Part shown: in pieces, positions 6,833 through 13,010 of the stretch | How the letters are laid out: each line of letters starts with the position of its first letter | How positions within the stretch are numbered: position 1 is the first letter of the stretch | Source of the DNA: Nitrososphaerota archaeon | GTDB lineage: Archaea; Thermoproteota; Nitrososphaeria; Nitrososphaerales; CADDZS01 | NCBI GenBank assembly: GCA_027886785.1 | Contig: JAPCJV010000012.1 | Location: forward strand, 1 to 13,010 | DNA: 13,010 nt | Direction: 5' to 3' | Translations under genes and position numbers: made by a program | Notes under the pieces: model-generated | What the model was told of the DNA's origin: nothing | The model's database searches: none | What the model saw: the letters and a program-made list of their open reading frames with translations, nothing else

Positions 6833-7543
6833 TCATGACCATGTTTCCTCTTTGGGGACTAACTCTGCCTTCTCTATCTTCAACAATCCTCTATACCCAT
6901 CCCAGATCTTTTCAGCGGAAACTATTTTCAATCGAGTGTGGATGTAGATCGGACAATCGACAACGAGCGTCTCGCCCTCTCCGCCCTCAAGCGACGCATT
7001 GAACCCGAATTTTTCTGATATGCATATCAGTTTCTTAACAGACTGATGATCAATTTCCCTACCTAACCATTCTTCGTCAAGACCCGCCGCGGACACAGAC
7101 GTAATGATAAAACGGTACCCTTCATTCACAATTTGAGAGACATATTTTTTCTGATCAATTCCCCAGAGAGGATTGACTGAATCTAAACCCGTCTTTTCTG
7201 CTATTAGTGACAACCTATCTTTCTGATATTTGCTGGCGATTCCCCCTGATGCCAAAGCCTCTAGGCCGTACTTTTGTTTCGCTTCGAGAACTACTTCTTT
7301 GATTTCTTCTAATTCTTCTTCCTTTGCGCCTTTCGTGTTACCATAAACAATCGGGATCTGAAGTGCCTGCGAGGCTAGCTCAGTAAGCCGGATGTTTGGA
7401 GTGTGGAGCATGTAGCTTGAAGTATTTTCGGAAAGCATCGTGATTAAGCAAGAAATCGAAAAACCGGCGTCTCGTAATTTGGCAATAGTGTATGTGCTGT
7501 CTTTTCCTCCAGAAAAGAGGACCCCGGCACGCTTTGAGCTCAA
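6833..7543 (-). CDS. dph6: Diphthine-ammonia ligase Dph6 (PP-loop ATPase)
   Basis: Dph6 performs the last step of diphthamide synthesis, ATP-dependent amidation of diphthine on a histidine of translation factor EF2. The 236-residue protein begins with the PP-loop FSGGKDS (10-16), which binds ATP pyrophosphate. It then carries ASGGIASKYQKDR and, near residue 180, LEGGEGETLVVDCP, both family signatures. Length fits the short archaeal form without the eukaryotic YjgF-like extension. The start is TTG at 7543, five residues before the first conserved strand; I see no better ATG or GTG. It is the first gene of the minus-strand group dph6-srp54-pus10 and shares a 150-bp divergent upstream region with rpl21e. 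The ligase role is inferred from family membership; other diphthamide genes are not in the window. Confidence 0.9.
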   Translation of the reverse strand: MSSKRAGVLFSGGKDSTYTIAKLRDAGFSISCLITMLSENTSSYMLHTPNIRLTELASQALQIPIVYGNTKGAKEEELEEIKEVVLEAKQKYGLEALASGGIASKYQKDRLSLIAEKTGLDSVNPLWGIDQKKYVSQIVNEGYRFIITSVSAAGLDEEWLGREIDHQSVKKLICISEKFGFNASLEGGEGETLVVDCPIYIHTRLKIVSAEKIWDGYRGLLKIEKAELVPKEETWS

Positions 7544-7566
7544 CGCTTCCAGTGAACAAGGTAATT

Positions 7567-7580
7567 TTCTTTGATTAGTG
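7567..7580. repeat. 14-bp direct repeat, copy 1, dph6 side
   Basis: TTCTTTGATTAGTG matches TTCTTTGATTAATG at 7661-7674 with one mismatch. This copy lies about 24-37 nt upstream of the dph6 start, in the region shared by two divergent genes. Confidence 0.5.
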
Positions 7581-7648
7581 TTTCAGCATCGGCCGCTCTG
7601 CGCTAACATCCTAAAAGAAATCGAATCCTAAAGATCGACAAACAGAAG

Positions 7649-7658
7649 CATTTAAAGC
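7649..7658 (+). promoter_or_regulatory. TATA-like box for rpl21e-rpoF
   Basis: CATTTAAAGC lies about 40 nt before the L21e TTG start. With normal spacing, transcription would start around 7677-7680 with a leader of roughly 15 nt. Confidence 0.5.
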
Positions 7659-7660
7659 GG

Positions 7661-7674
7661 TTCTTTGATTAATG
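7661..7674. repeat. 14-bp direct repeat, copy 2, rpl21e side
   Basis: TTCTTTGATTAATG follows the rpl21e TATA-like box by 3 bp and lies 19 bp before the TTG start. That position, between TATA box and transcription start, could allow a repressor to block initiation. Its partner is at 7567-7580. Confidence 0.5.
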
Positions 7675-7693
7675 CGTGAAAGTGTGTTAGTTT

Positions 7694-7975
7694 TTGCCTA
7701 AGTCTCGGGGTTACAGGAGAAAAACTAGAGCAGTCTTTAGAGGGAAACCCCGGTCGCCACTTGGGGCTTTTCTGAGGGAGTATAAGATTGGTGATCGAGT
7801 AGTGATCGATGTCGATTCCCGGCAAACTAAAGGTATGCCTCATCGCAGATTTCAGGGTTCCGTGGGCAGTGTTGAAGAGATAAGGCGGAGAAGTTTAGTG
7901 CTCGATGTCCCTGTCGGCGATACCAGGAAAACCGTGATTGCAAGGCTGGAACACATTCGGCCACTTGTAAAGTAA
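7694..7975 (+). CDS. rpl21e: Large-subunit ribosomal protein L21e
   Basis: L21e is a small archaeal/eukaryotic protein of the 50S subunit with an SH3-like barrel. The 93-residue product begins MPKSRGYRRKTR, the usual basic N-terminus. It contains GDRVVIDVDSRQTKGMPHRRF, where KGMPHRRF and the following GSVGSVEE are the family signature, and it ends with EHIRPLVK. Length is typical. The start must be TTG at 7694, because an in-frame TAG directly borders two codons upstream and the N-terminus is conserved. It is followed after 32 bp by rpoF; this pairing is common in archaea and suggests one transcript. Confidence 0.97.
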   Translation: MPKSRGYRRKTRAVFRGKPRSPLGAFLREYKIGDRVVIDVDSRQTKGMPHRRFQGSVGSVEEIRRRSLVLDVPVGDTRKTVIARLEHIRPLVK

Positions 7976-8007
7976 TTCATTTCCCTTTTCCATAGGTCGT
8001 TAATACA

Positions 8008-8346
8008 ATGACAGAGCAGGCTCAACAGCTGGCAACAAAAAAAGCTAGGATAATCACTATTCCTGAAGCTCGCGAAATCTTGTCTAAGATAGATCCAGAA
8101 CACACAGATCAGATCCAAAAGCGAACCATGGATTATCTCATGAAATTTTCCAAAACAGAACCTGAAAAAGCGAAAAAAATGAGAAAGCAGTTAGTCGAAG
8201 AATGCGGCTTGACTGTTGAAGAATCAACCGAGCTTGTCAATATAATGCCAAAGTCTCAAGAGGAGCTCCGTGTATTCACAGCTGGCTGGAGAAAGCTGAT
8301 ACCTACCGCTACCGTTGAAAAAATCCTGAAGATCTTGTCAGAATAG
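8008..8346 (+). CDS. rpoF: DNA-directed RNA polymerase subunit F (Rpb4 homologue)
   Basis: RpoF pairs with RpoE to form the stalk of archaeal RNA polymerase, which helps open promoters and guides the exiting RNA. The 112-residue, mostly helical and highly charged product shows the Rpb4 pattern: an N-terminal tip region with ITIPEAREILSKID, a helical centre with TMDYLMKFSKTEPEKAKKM, and an HRDC-like end with LVEECGLTVEESTELVNIMPKS and the closing ATVEKILKIL. Length and order match the archaeal family. It starts with ATG and lies 32 bp after rpl21e. A 159-bp gap separates it from the next gene. Confidence 0.93.
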   Translation: MTEQAQQLATKKARIITIPEAREILSKIDPEHTDQIQKRTMDYLMKFSKTEPEKAKKMRKQLVEECGLTVEESTELVNIMPKSQEELRVFTAGWRKLIPTATVEKILKILSE

Positions 8347-8505
8347 ATCAGGTCTTTCTGATACCTTTCCACGGATCATCGGTTTTCGAGCTATTGCACC
8401 ATTACCGAAATACGATTTAACAACTGGATGCCCTAACTACTTGGGTCCACCAGTAATCTGAGTATTTTTGAACAATCCTCAATATGAAGTTCTAGCTGAA
8501 ATCCC
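8347..8505 (+). other. Gap before DUF655 gene; probable promoter
   Basis: This 159-bp gap contains a small inverted repeat ATCAG-6-CTGAT just after the rpoF stop, possibly marking its 3' end. GTATTTTTG at about 8462-8470 is a TATA-like stretch some 40 nt before the DUF655 start. Its size compared with the tight spacing downstream suggests that a new transcript begins here. No RNA gene was recognised. Confidence 0.4.
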
Positions 8506-9075
8506 TTGTATACTTCAACCTCTCCTACGAAGAAATACGAGGAATATGCTTACGTGCTAGACTTTATTCCAAGGGGGAAATCGTTCATAATCAAGGAAAG
8601 GGAGGGTTCCCTCGTTCAAGCGGTTGGCGAGGAAAGGCTGACCTTACTTGAGATTTTGGCAATGGATAACTTGGATTTTGTTTCGGGCGAAAAGGTGGCG
8701 ATCGGAAAAGAGAATCGCAGCAAAATCGTTAGCGTTCTTGGAAAACTAAACTATAACGAATTAACCGAAGAATCTCAGGGAGAGCTTCAAAACGTTCTGG
8801 AGAAGATGATTCGAGAAAATGAAGCGCGATATGTCTCCTATTTCAATGAACTTCAACCTATTACCCCCCGGTTGCATTCGCTCGAGCTGATCCCCGGGAT
8901 CGGAAAAACTTTCATGAGACAGATAGTGAACGAGCGAGATAAGAAGCCGTTCGAGAATTTCCAAGATTTAGAAAAGAGAGTTGGAATAAGAGATCCGGCT
9001 AGGTTAATCGCAAAGAGAATTGTAGAAGAGCTATCAGGAGGATCGAAGATCACGATCTTCATACACCGTTTTTGA
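8506..9075 (+). CDS. DUF655 family protein with helix-hairpin-helix
   Basis: This is an archaeal conserved protein of uncertain function, usually encoded next to ksgA and predicted to bind nucleic acid. The 189-residue product opens with YEEYAYVLDFIPRGKS, an OB/S1-like beta region typical of DUF655. A helical middle follows, then a helix-hairpin-helix at about 125-142 (LELIPGIGKTFMRQIVNER) and a second related segment around FENFQDLEKRVGIRDP. The start is TTG at 8506; an in-frame TGA six bases upstream and the absence of another start before the conserved region make this choice nearly forced. Its stop overlaps the ksgA start by four bases (TTGA), suggesting translational coupling. A role in ribosome or RNA maturation is plausible from context only. 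Confidence 0.9.
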   Translation: MYTSTSPTKKYEEYAYVLDFIPRGKSFIIKEREGSLVQAVGEERLTLLEILAMDNLDFVSGEKVAIGKENRSKIVSVLGKLNYNELTEESQGELQNVLEKMIRENEARYVSYFNELQPITPRLHSLELIPGIGKTFMRQIVNERDKKPFENFQDLEKRVGIRDPARLIAKRIVEELSGGSKITIFIHRF

Positions 9076-9899
9076 TTTTTGCTGACGAGAAAAGAAATCA
9101 GATTTTGCGGAAGTTTTCGGGAAGTTCTCGTTCCTCGCGACGCATTCGCCTAGGGCAACACATGCTAGTCGCAGAAAGAACTGCTGACCAAATCGTTGAT
9201 TCGAGTGAACTTTTACCTGAAGATGTTGTCCTAGAGATCGGCACGGGTACCGGAACACTAACCAAACGGTTAGCCCAGCGAGTCAAACGCGTAATAAGTT
9301 ACGAGGTCGACCCGCGACTCTTCGAAGAAGCATGTCTAGATCTCTTGAAATTCCGTAACGTCGAGCTGGTATATGGCGATGCCTTCAAAAAGGAAAATGA
9401 CTCAGCCTTCAATGTATGCGTTACGAATCTCCCGTATTCTCAATCTCTTACATTTGTAAAATGGCTCAGTCGACGTCCCTCCAGATTTAGGCTCGCGGTG
9501 GCTACACTTCAATCCGAGTTTGCACAAAAATTACTCTCAGCCCCCGGAGAGAACTCCTATAAGGCAGTCTCAGTGATGGCTCAATTGAGCTTCGATCTCA
9601 ATCGATTGTTTTCGATTGGACCGGAAGCCTTCCATCCAAAGCCCAAAGTAAATTCCGAGATCGTGAAATTCTATCCAAAGACCGATATTCCTTGGCCCTT
9701 TATGGATCAGAGAAAAATCACCTTGTTAAATTTCTTATTTTCCTTCAGGGGACGATTTCTGAATTCGGCTGTGAAAAAACTAGCCGAGAGGACCAGTCCG
9801 ATAACTCTCTCAAATGCGATCTTATCCAAACGAGTGGAGGAATTGTCCCCGGCAGAATTCGTCTTGATCCTTCACAAAATCGAGGGAAGCAGGACTTAA
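9072..9899 (+). CDS. ksgA: 16S rRNA adenine dimethyltransferase KsgA/Dim1
   Basis: KsgA dimethylates two adjacent adenines in the 3' end hairpin of 16S rRNA late in small-subunit assembly. The 275-residue protein shows LGQHMLV (27-33), SAM motif EIGTGTGTL (55-63), the acidic residues YEVDPRL (77-83), GDAF (102-105) and catalytic motif NLPYSQS (119-125), with the PKPKVNSEIVKF family signature further on. NLPYSQS is close to the common NLPYN-I-S form. The start is TTG at 9072, overlapping the DUF655 stop; a TTG at residue 12 is an alternative. The 3' end shares up to 208 bp with the longest possible frame of the next methyltransferase gene. Confidence 0.96.
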   Translation: MIFADEKRNQILRKFSGSSRSSRRIRLGQHMLVAERTADQIVDSSELLPEDVVLEIGTGTGTLTKRLAQRVKRVISYEVDPRLFEEACLDLLKFRNVELVYGDAFKKENDSAFNVCVTNLPYSQSLTFVKWLSRRPSRFRLAVATLQSEFAQKLLSAPGENSYKAVSVMAQLSFDLNRLFSIGPEAFHPKPKVNSEIVKFYPKTDIPWPFMDQRKITLLNFLFSFRGRFLNSAVKKLAERTSPITLSNAILSKRVEELSPAEFVLILHKIEGSRT

Positions 9900-10447
9900 A
9901 CGAACTTTCGTATCAACATAGCGAAGATTCTACTTTGCTGGAGGAAGCCATTTCCAATCTTCAAAGTGGCGGATCGTTTCTCGAGATCGGATTCGGGCGT
10001 GGAGGAAACATTTCAATGGCAAATCAAAAATTCGATTTAGTGGTCGGGACTGACATTCTTCCCTTGAAAAATCTCGACGTAGAAAAAAGCATCAGGAGTG
10101 AAATCATTCTAGCTGACAAGGCAGCTTGCTTTAGAGATTCAGTTTTCGATATTGTTGCTTTTAATCCCCCGTACCTCCCTTCCCATGTAATCGAGGACAG
10201 AGCCACTGACGGAGGACATGAAGGAATCGAGATTCCTTTAGAATTTCTCGTGAGTGCTCTAAAAGTCCTGAAAAATCATGGCAGGATCCTCGTCCTTTTG
10301 TCGAGTCTCGGGAACGTGGAGAGGTTCAAGCGTTTTTGTGCTCAGCGTTTGTTAATAGTGGACAAAGTCGCGGAAAGACGGTTTTTCTTTGAGACTCTTT
10401 TTGTTTATCTAATCTCTCGGAAAAATGATTCATCTGCTTGTGCTTAA
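9842..10447 (+). CDS. HemK/Mtq2-like release-factor glutamine methyltransferase, start uncertain
   Basis: This family methylates the GGQ glutamine of release factor aRF1, normally with the partner Trm112. The conserved part runs from YQHSEDSTLLEE (near 9911), through the SAM site FLEIGFGRGG, to catalytic NPPYLP (10163-10180), then DRATDGGHEGIEIPLEFL and a C-terminal beta segment. Family members usually begin about ten residues before the SEDS motif, but no ATG, GTG or TTG occurs there in frame. The only ordinary upstream start is TTG at 9692, inside ksgA, which would add about 50 to 70 unrelated residues. I place the left end at an ATT (9842) directly following GGAGGA; another ATT is at 9857. 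A -1 shift from ksgA or a sequence error is also possible. Confidence 0.8.
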   Translation: MVPGRIRLDPSQNRGKQDLNELSYQHSEDSTLLEEAISNLQSGGSFLEIGFGRGGNISMANQKFDLVVGTDILPLKNLDVEKSIRSEIILADKAACFRDSVFDIVAFNPPYLPSHVIEDRATDGGHEGIEIPLEFLVSALKVLKNHGRILVLLSSLGNVERFKRFCAQRLLIVDKVAERRFFFETLFVYLISRKNDSSACA

Positions 10448-10464
10448 ACAGTAAATAATTCGGT

Positions 10465-11277
10465 ATGCCTAGATCGCTTCCAACCAATTCTTCGATCGGG
10501 AAGAGTTTCGTTGTTTCGATAGTTGAGCCAGAACACGGAATAAATCTGGGGTACTTGGCGAGGACAGCAGCTAATTTTGGAATTACTAGACTTTTGGTGG
10601 TCTCGAAACGTCCAATGGATGCTGAAAATCTAGCGCAAGCGAAACTCTTCGCTTCCCACGGTCGGTGGTTGATCGACAAAATCGAGTACCTGGAATCATT
10701 TCAAAGCTTGCGAGAAAAGTTCGAGCTCTTGATTGGGACAACTGCAATTGGGGCAACCAGAAAATCCAATTTGACTCGCAGAACCATGACCGCCGAAGCG
10801 TGCGCTACCAAGTTCGCTACGAGGAAAAAGACTGGAAAAATTGAGAATTGCTTCGTCTTTGGAAGGGATTCAACGGGCCTGACAAACGTGGAATTGAAAA
10901 AATGTGATTACTGTGTTACGATCAGAACCGGCTCGGAGTACAACACGCTCAATGTCTCTCACGCTGCAGCTATTTTGTTTTACGAGTTTACAAAACAATT
11001 CTCCAAAAAAAGCTTGGAAACGAAAAATAAATTCCCGAGAAGGGTAAGCGGCCAAAATCAACCCGCGGCCCGAAGGGAAAGGGAAAGAGCGATCTTGCTC
11101 TTTCAAGAATTAGGAAAAGACGCTGAGTTCAAGAGTTTCAAGACCGGGTTGCTCCAAGAGTCTCTGAAGCGCTTATTTGGCAGGAGTGACCCTACCATGA
11201 GAGAATTGTACATTTTGATGGGACTCGCTTCCAAGGCGTCGAACAAAATCCGACGGCTGTCTAAAGCTTCTGCATAA
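10465..11277 (+). CDS. SpoU/TrmJ-type tRNA 2'-O-methyltransferase
   Basis: This is a SPOUT-fold methyltransferase that transfers a methyl group from SAM to a ribose 2'-OH. Archaeal TrmJ acts on nucleotide 32 of tRNA, and this is the closest family I recognise. The 270-residue product shows motif 1 NLGYLARTAANFG (27-39) with the catalytic arginine, motif 2 FGRDSTGLT (132-140) and motif 3 NTLNVSHAAAILFYE (160-174), together forming the knotted SAM site. Motif 2 has Asp where Glu is usual. A basic segment (about 195-212) links to a helical C-terminal domain, as in TrmJ. It begins with ATG 17 bp after the hemK-like stop and probably closes the operon. Its last 17 bp overlap the convergent gene. 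Confidence 0.85.
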   Translation: MPRSLPTNSSIGKSFVVSIVEPEHGINLGYLARTAANFGITRLLVVSKRPMDAENLAQAKLFASHGRWLIDKIEYLESFQSLREKFELLIGTTAIGATRKSNLTRRTMTAEACATKFATRKKTGKIENCFVFGRDSTGLTNVELKKCDYCVTIRTGSEYNTLNVSHAAAILFYEFTKQFSKKSLETKNKFPRRVSGQNQPAARRERERAILLFQELGKDAEFKSFKTGLLQESLKRLFGRSDPTMRELYILMGLASKASNKIRRLSKASA

Positions 11278-12475
11278 CGTAGACCTTTCTCTGGACGATT
11301 TTTCGTTTGCTAGTGGGAACGCGAGAGGGGTTTTCCACTTCGACACGGGGCAATTTTGGATTGTAGAGAGAAAAATCGTTTAGGAGCAAGTCTTCGACTT
11401 TGATCGTATGCACTCTACCTCGATCATCCACAATCTCTGGCGCAACGAGAGCTGCTTTTTGCTCCGTTTGAAGCAAACGTGAAAACGCTCTGATGCTGTC
11501 AGCATACTCCATTTTCACTTGAAGCAACACCTCCTCAGCTTCTGATGCAGTGGGGTTTGATTCGAATTTAGGAAGCAGCAGCGGTTCCGTTGCGATGCCA
11601 TGAACCTTCGGAAGATAGGAAGCATTCAGCCGAGTAGAATCGCCTCGCACGATTTGACTCCTCAACTTCTCTGAAATCCGAAAGTCCTTTTTGAACCACT
11701 CCAAATTGGATTTGCACTTTCTAACGTTCGCTTCCGAAATATCTATTCCCACGGAATTTAGGCTACACATCAGCGCCTCCTGCAAAATAGTACCCAATCC
11801 ACAGAAGGGATCCAGCAAAGTCTCCCCCTTTCTCAGACCAGTCAAGTTCACCAGTACCCGAGCTATTCTCGGCCCCAGGGTGGTCGTCGGGTCTTGGTAT
11901 GATCGCGTAAAATCTCTCCGCTCGTACCCTAAGACATCTGAAGTGAACTCGGTATAGCCGTACAGCTTTTTTCCGAAGTCGCAGTGAATTACCACATCAA
12001 GTCCCTTGACTCTCGCATCGTTTTCCGAAAGCACGTTTCTAGCCAGCTCGGAGATTTTTACTTCCCGATTGGTCCCTTCGCGAGAATCGGTTTCGAAACC
12101 CGCCTCAGGTTCTAGGAATCTAGCTTTACCCAAGGAGTTTGATTTCAAAAATTGGCGTACTTGAAACACCGTATCGTCCAAATCATCCAAAGTACACCCG
12201 TAGCTTGAAATCGTCCAGTTGAATTTGGCAATGTCCGGAAGAGGGAGAACTCCAAACAAATCATCTGGAGATTCCCCACAGATTCGTACGAGCTTGTACA
12301 TTCCGCCCACTCTCGAGGCAAAGCCTTTCGCCAATTTCTCCTCCATTTCTAGCAGCACGGAACTCGAAGTGCAATTCGTTATTTCGAAATCAAAGATCCC
12401 TGCATCCACTAAGCTGGCAAGTTCAAGCAGCGAGAGCTTTCCGTATGCAGAAATGGCAAGGAATTTTTGTAGCAT
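11261..12475 (-). CDS. Trm-G10/Trm11-like THUMP tRNA guanine-N2 methyltransferase
   Basis: Archaeal Trm-G10 methylates N2 of G10 in tRNA. The 404-residue product starts with KFLAISAYGKLSLLELASL, a THUMP-type N-terminus. Its catalytic domain has YERRDFTRSYQDP (184-196), motif I LLDPFCGLGTILQEA (220-234) and the SAM-ribose aspartate in GIDIS (about 243-247). Motif IV, normally [D/N]PPY, reads GIATEPLLLP (293-302). This is a striking substitution, though I recall related COG1041 proteins with a TEP version. The product may therefore have a changed target base or mechanism, and the assignment to G10 is by family only. The start is ATG at 12475. The 3' end overlaps trmJ by 17 bp tail-to-tail. Confidence 0.8.
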   Translation of the reverse strand: MLQKFLAISAYGKLSLLELASLVDAGIFDFEITNCTSSSVLLEMEEKLAKGFASRVGGMYKLVRICGESPDDLFGVLPLPDIAKFNWTISSYGCTLDDLDDTVFQVRQFLKSNSLGKARFLEPEAGFETDSREGTNREVKISELARNVLSENDARVKGLDVVIHCDFGKKLYGYTEFTSDVLGYERRDFTRSYQDPTTTLGPRIARVLVNLTGLRKGETLLDPFCGLGTILQEALMCSLNSVGIDISEANVRKCKSNLEWFKKDFRISEKLRSQIVRGDSTRLNASYLPKVHGIATEPLLLPKFESNPTASEAEEVLLQVKMEYADSIRAFSRLLQTEQKAALVAPEIVDDRGRVHTIKVEDLLLNDFSLYNPKLPRVEVENPSRVPTSKRKIVQRKVYVMQKL

Positions 12476-12551
12476 TTTTGAAATTCGGTCAGCCTTTTTT
12501 TGGATCTCGATTTTTTGCCAACCGAAATCTAGCTCCTTTTTCCGTACTTAG

Positions 12552-12567
12552 CTTAAATAGTGATCAC
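12552..12567 (+). promoter_or_regulatory. TATA-like box plus palindrome for the ribbon-helix-helix gene
   Basis: CTTAAATA (12552-12559) is followed directly by the perfect palindrome GTGATCAC (12560-12567). The box is about 27-34 nt before the TTG start at 12586, so the mRNA would be leaderless or nearly so. TTTAA is symmetric, so the element could also serve the minus-strand gene at 12475. Ribbon-helix-helix proteins often bind palindromes at their own promoters, so self-regulation is a reasonable inference. Confidence 0.45.
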
Positions 12568-12585
12568 GACCCGGACACTAGCGCG

Positions 12586-13010
12586 TTGGACAAGACACCC
12601 ACCCAAACAAAATCGTTCAGACTGGAATCTGATATTCTGGATGCCCTGGAGGTGGAGAGCGCTAGACGCGGTACTAGCGTCAACAACCTGACGAGTCAGG
12701 TTCTGAGAAAGTGGGTGAACTTCGATCGCTATCTTCAGGACTTTGGGTACGTCATGCTATCTGTTCACGATTTCCTGCGGGCACTTAATTCCTTCGACGA
12801 TTCCGTTGTCAAAAGCCTTGCCTCTGAAAGTGGCCGCAGATTTCCGAAAGATTTGATTTTGTTTACAGGTCAAAAAAATGATCTGCGCACTTGTGTCAAA
12901 TTCGTGGAGACGATCCTGTGCGACTATATGAGATGGGCGAGCTACCACAATTCGTCAACAGAGGCTGAGTTTGTCATCACTCTCCGGCACAACTATGGAT
13001 CAAAGTGGTC
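12586..13010 (+). CDS. Ribbon-helix-helix family protein, C-terminus cut by window edge
   Basis: The frame is open from TTG at 12586 to the window end (141 complete codons, no stop). Residues 9-44 look like a ribbon-helix-helix DNA-binding domain: a strand KSFRLESD, helix ILDALEVESARRG, a turn with TSVNNL, and helix TSQVLRKWV. The rest has a helical region (VHDFLRALNSFDDSVVKSLASE) and ends in view with TLRHNYGSKWS. I recall thaumarchaeal proteins with the same layout: a ribbon-helix-helix, an invariant Trp after it, then a C-terminal H-x-x-G-x-KWS motif, present in several copies per genome. The C-terminal domain may sense a ligand or partner, but nothing in the sequence shows what. ATG codons occur only well inside the domain, so TTG is the best start and fits the nearby TATA box. 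Confidence 0.75.
   Translation, partial: MDKTPTQTKSFRLESDILDALEVESARRGTSVNNLTSQVLRKWVNFDRYLQDFGYVMLSVHDFLRALNSFDDSVVKSLASESGRRFPKDLILFTGQKNDLRTCVKFVETILCDYMRWASYHNSSTEAEFVITLRHNYGSKW

Noticed and set aside
9692..9841. Taking TTG 9692 as the true start of the hemK-like gene
   Set aside because: It would add about 50-70 residues read from ksgA in another frame, with no resemblance to the family N-terminus; kept only as an alternative.
1..13010. CRISPR arrays, insertion sequences, phage or plasmid genes
   Set aside because: No regularly spaced repeats, transposase, integrase or terminal inverted repeats were seen; gene content is core archaeal.

Overview
The window looks like a chromosomal segment of an archaeon, most likely of the Nitrososphaerota (Thaumarchaeota) or a close relative. 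The evidence is a set of archaeal information-processing genes: ribosomal protein L21e, RNA polymerase subunit F (Rpb4), SRP54, a DUF655 protein, KsgA/Dim1, a HemK-type release-factor methyltransferase, archaeal Pus10 and Trm-G10/Trm11, and a Dph6 PP-loop protein. They are packed tightly, lack strong Shine-Dalgarno sites, often use TTG starts, and have TATA-like boxes 25-45 bp ahead of several starts. The right-edge protein has an N-terminal ribbon-helix-helix and a conserved-looking tail that I recall from a thaumarchaeal paralogue family; this is memory, not a search. I found no rRNA, tRNA, CRISPR array, transposase or phage gene.

Layout. Positions 1-3754 (minus strand) carry a bacterial-style chaperone operon transcribed grpE, dnaK, dnaJ; dnaJ is cut by the left edge a few codons before its probable end. 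Positions 3755-4133 are the only long gene-free gap. It holds the grpE promoter, an 18-bp motif present twice 130 bp apart, and two hairpins. Positions 4134-7543 (minus) hold dph6, srp54 and pus10; srp54 and pus10 appear to have their own promoters. A 150-bp divergent region (7544-7693) separates these from the plus-strand block rpl21e, rpoF, DUF655, ksgA, hemK-like and trmJ-like (7694-11277), an arrangement shared by many archaea. A Trm-G10-like gene (11261-12475, minus) meets trmJ tail-to-tail with a 17-bp overlap. At the right edge a ribbon-helix-helix gene starts divergently at 12586 and runs out of the window.

How the genes fit together. Most act on making, modifying or escorting RNA and protein: rRNA dimethylation (KsgA), tRNA modification (Pus10, TrmJ, Trm-G10), release-factor methylation (HemK/Mtq2), EF2 diphthamide synthesis (Dph6), membrane targeting (SRP54), the ribosome (L21e), transcription (RpoF) and folding (GrpE/DnaK/DnaJ).

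I see no clearly new multi-gene system. The points most worth a second look are the hemK-like gene, which has no ordinary start codon near its conserved N-terminus; altered catalytic motifs in Pus10 and in the Trm-G10-like enzyme; dyads and repeats around the chaperone promoters and other intergenic regions; and the divergently transcribed ribbon-helix-helix protein with a palindrome next to its TATA box.
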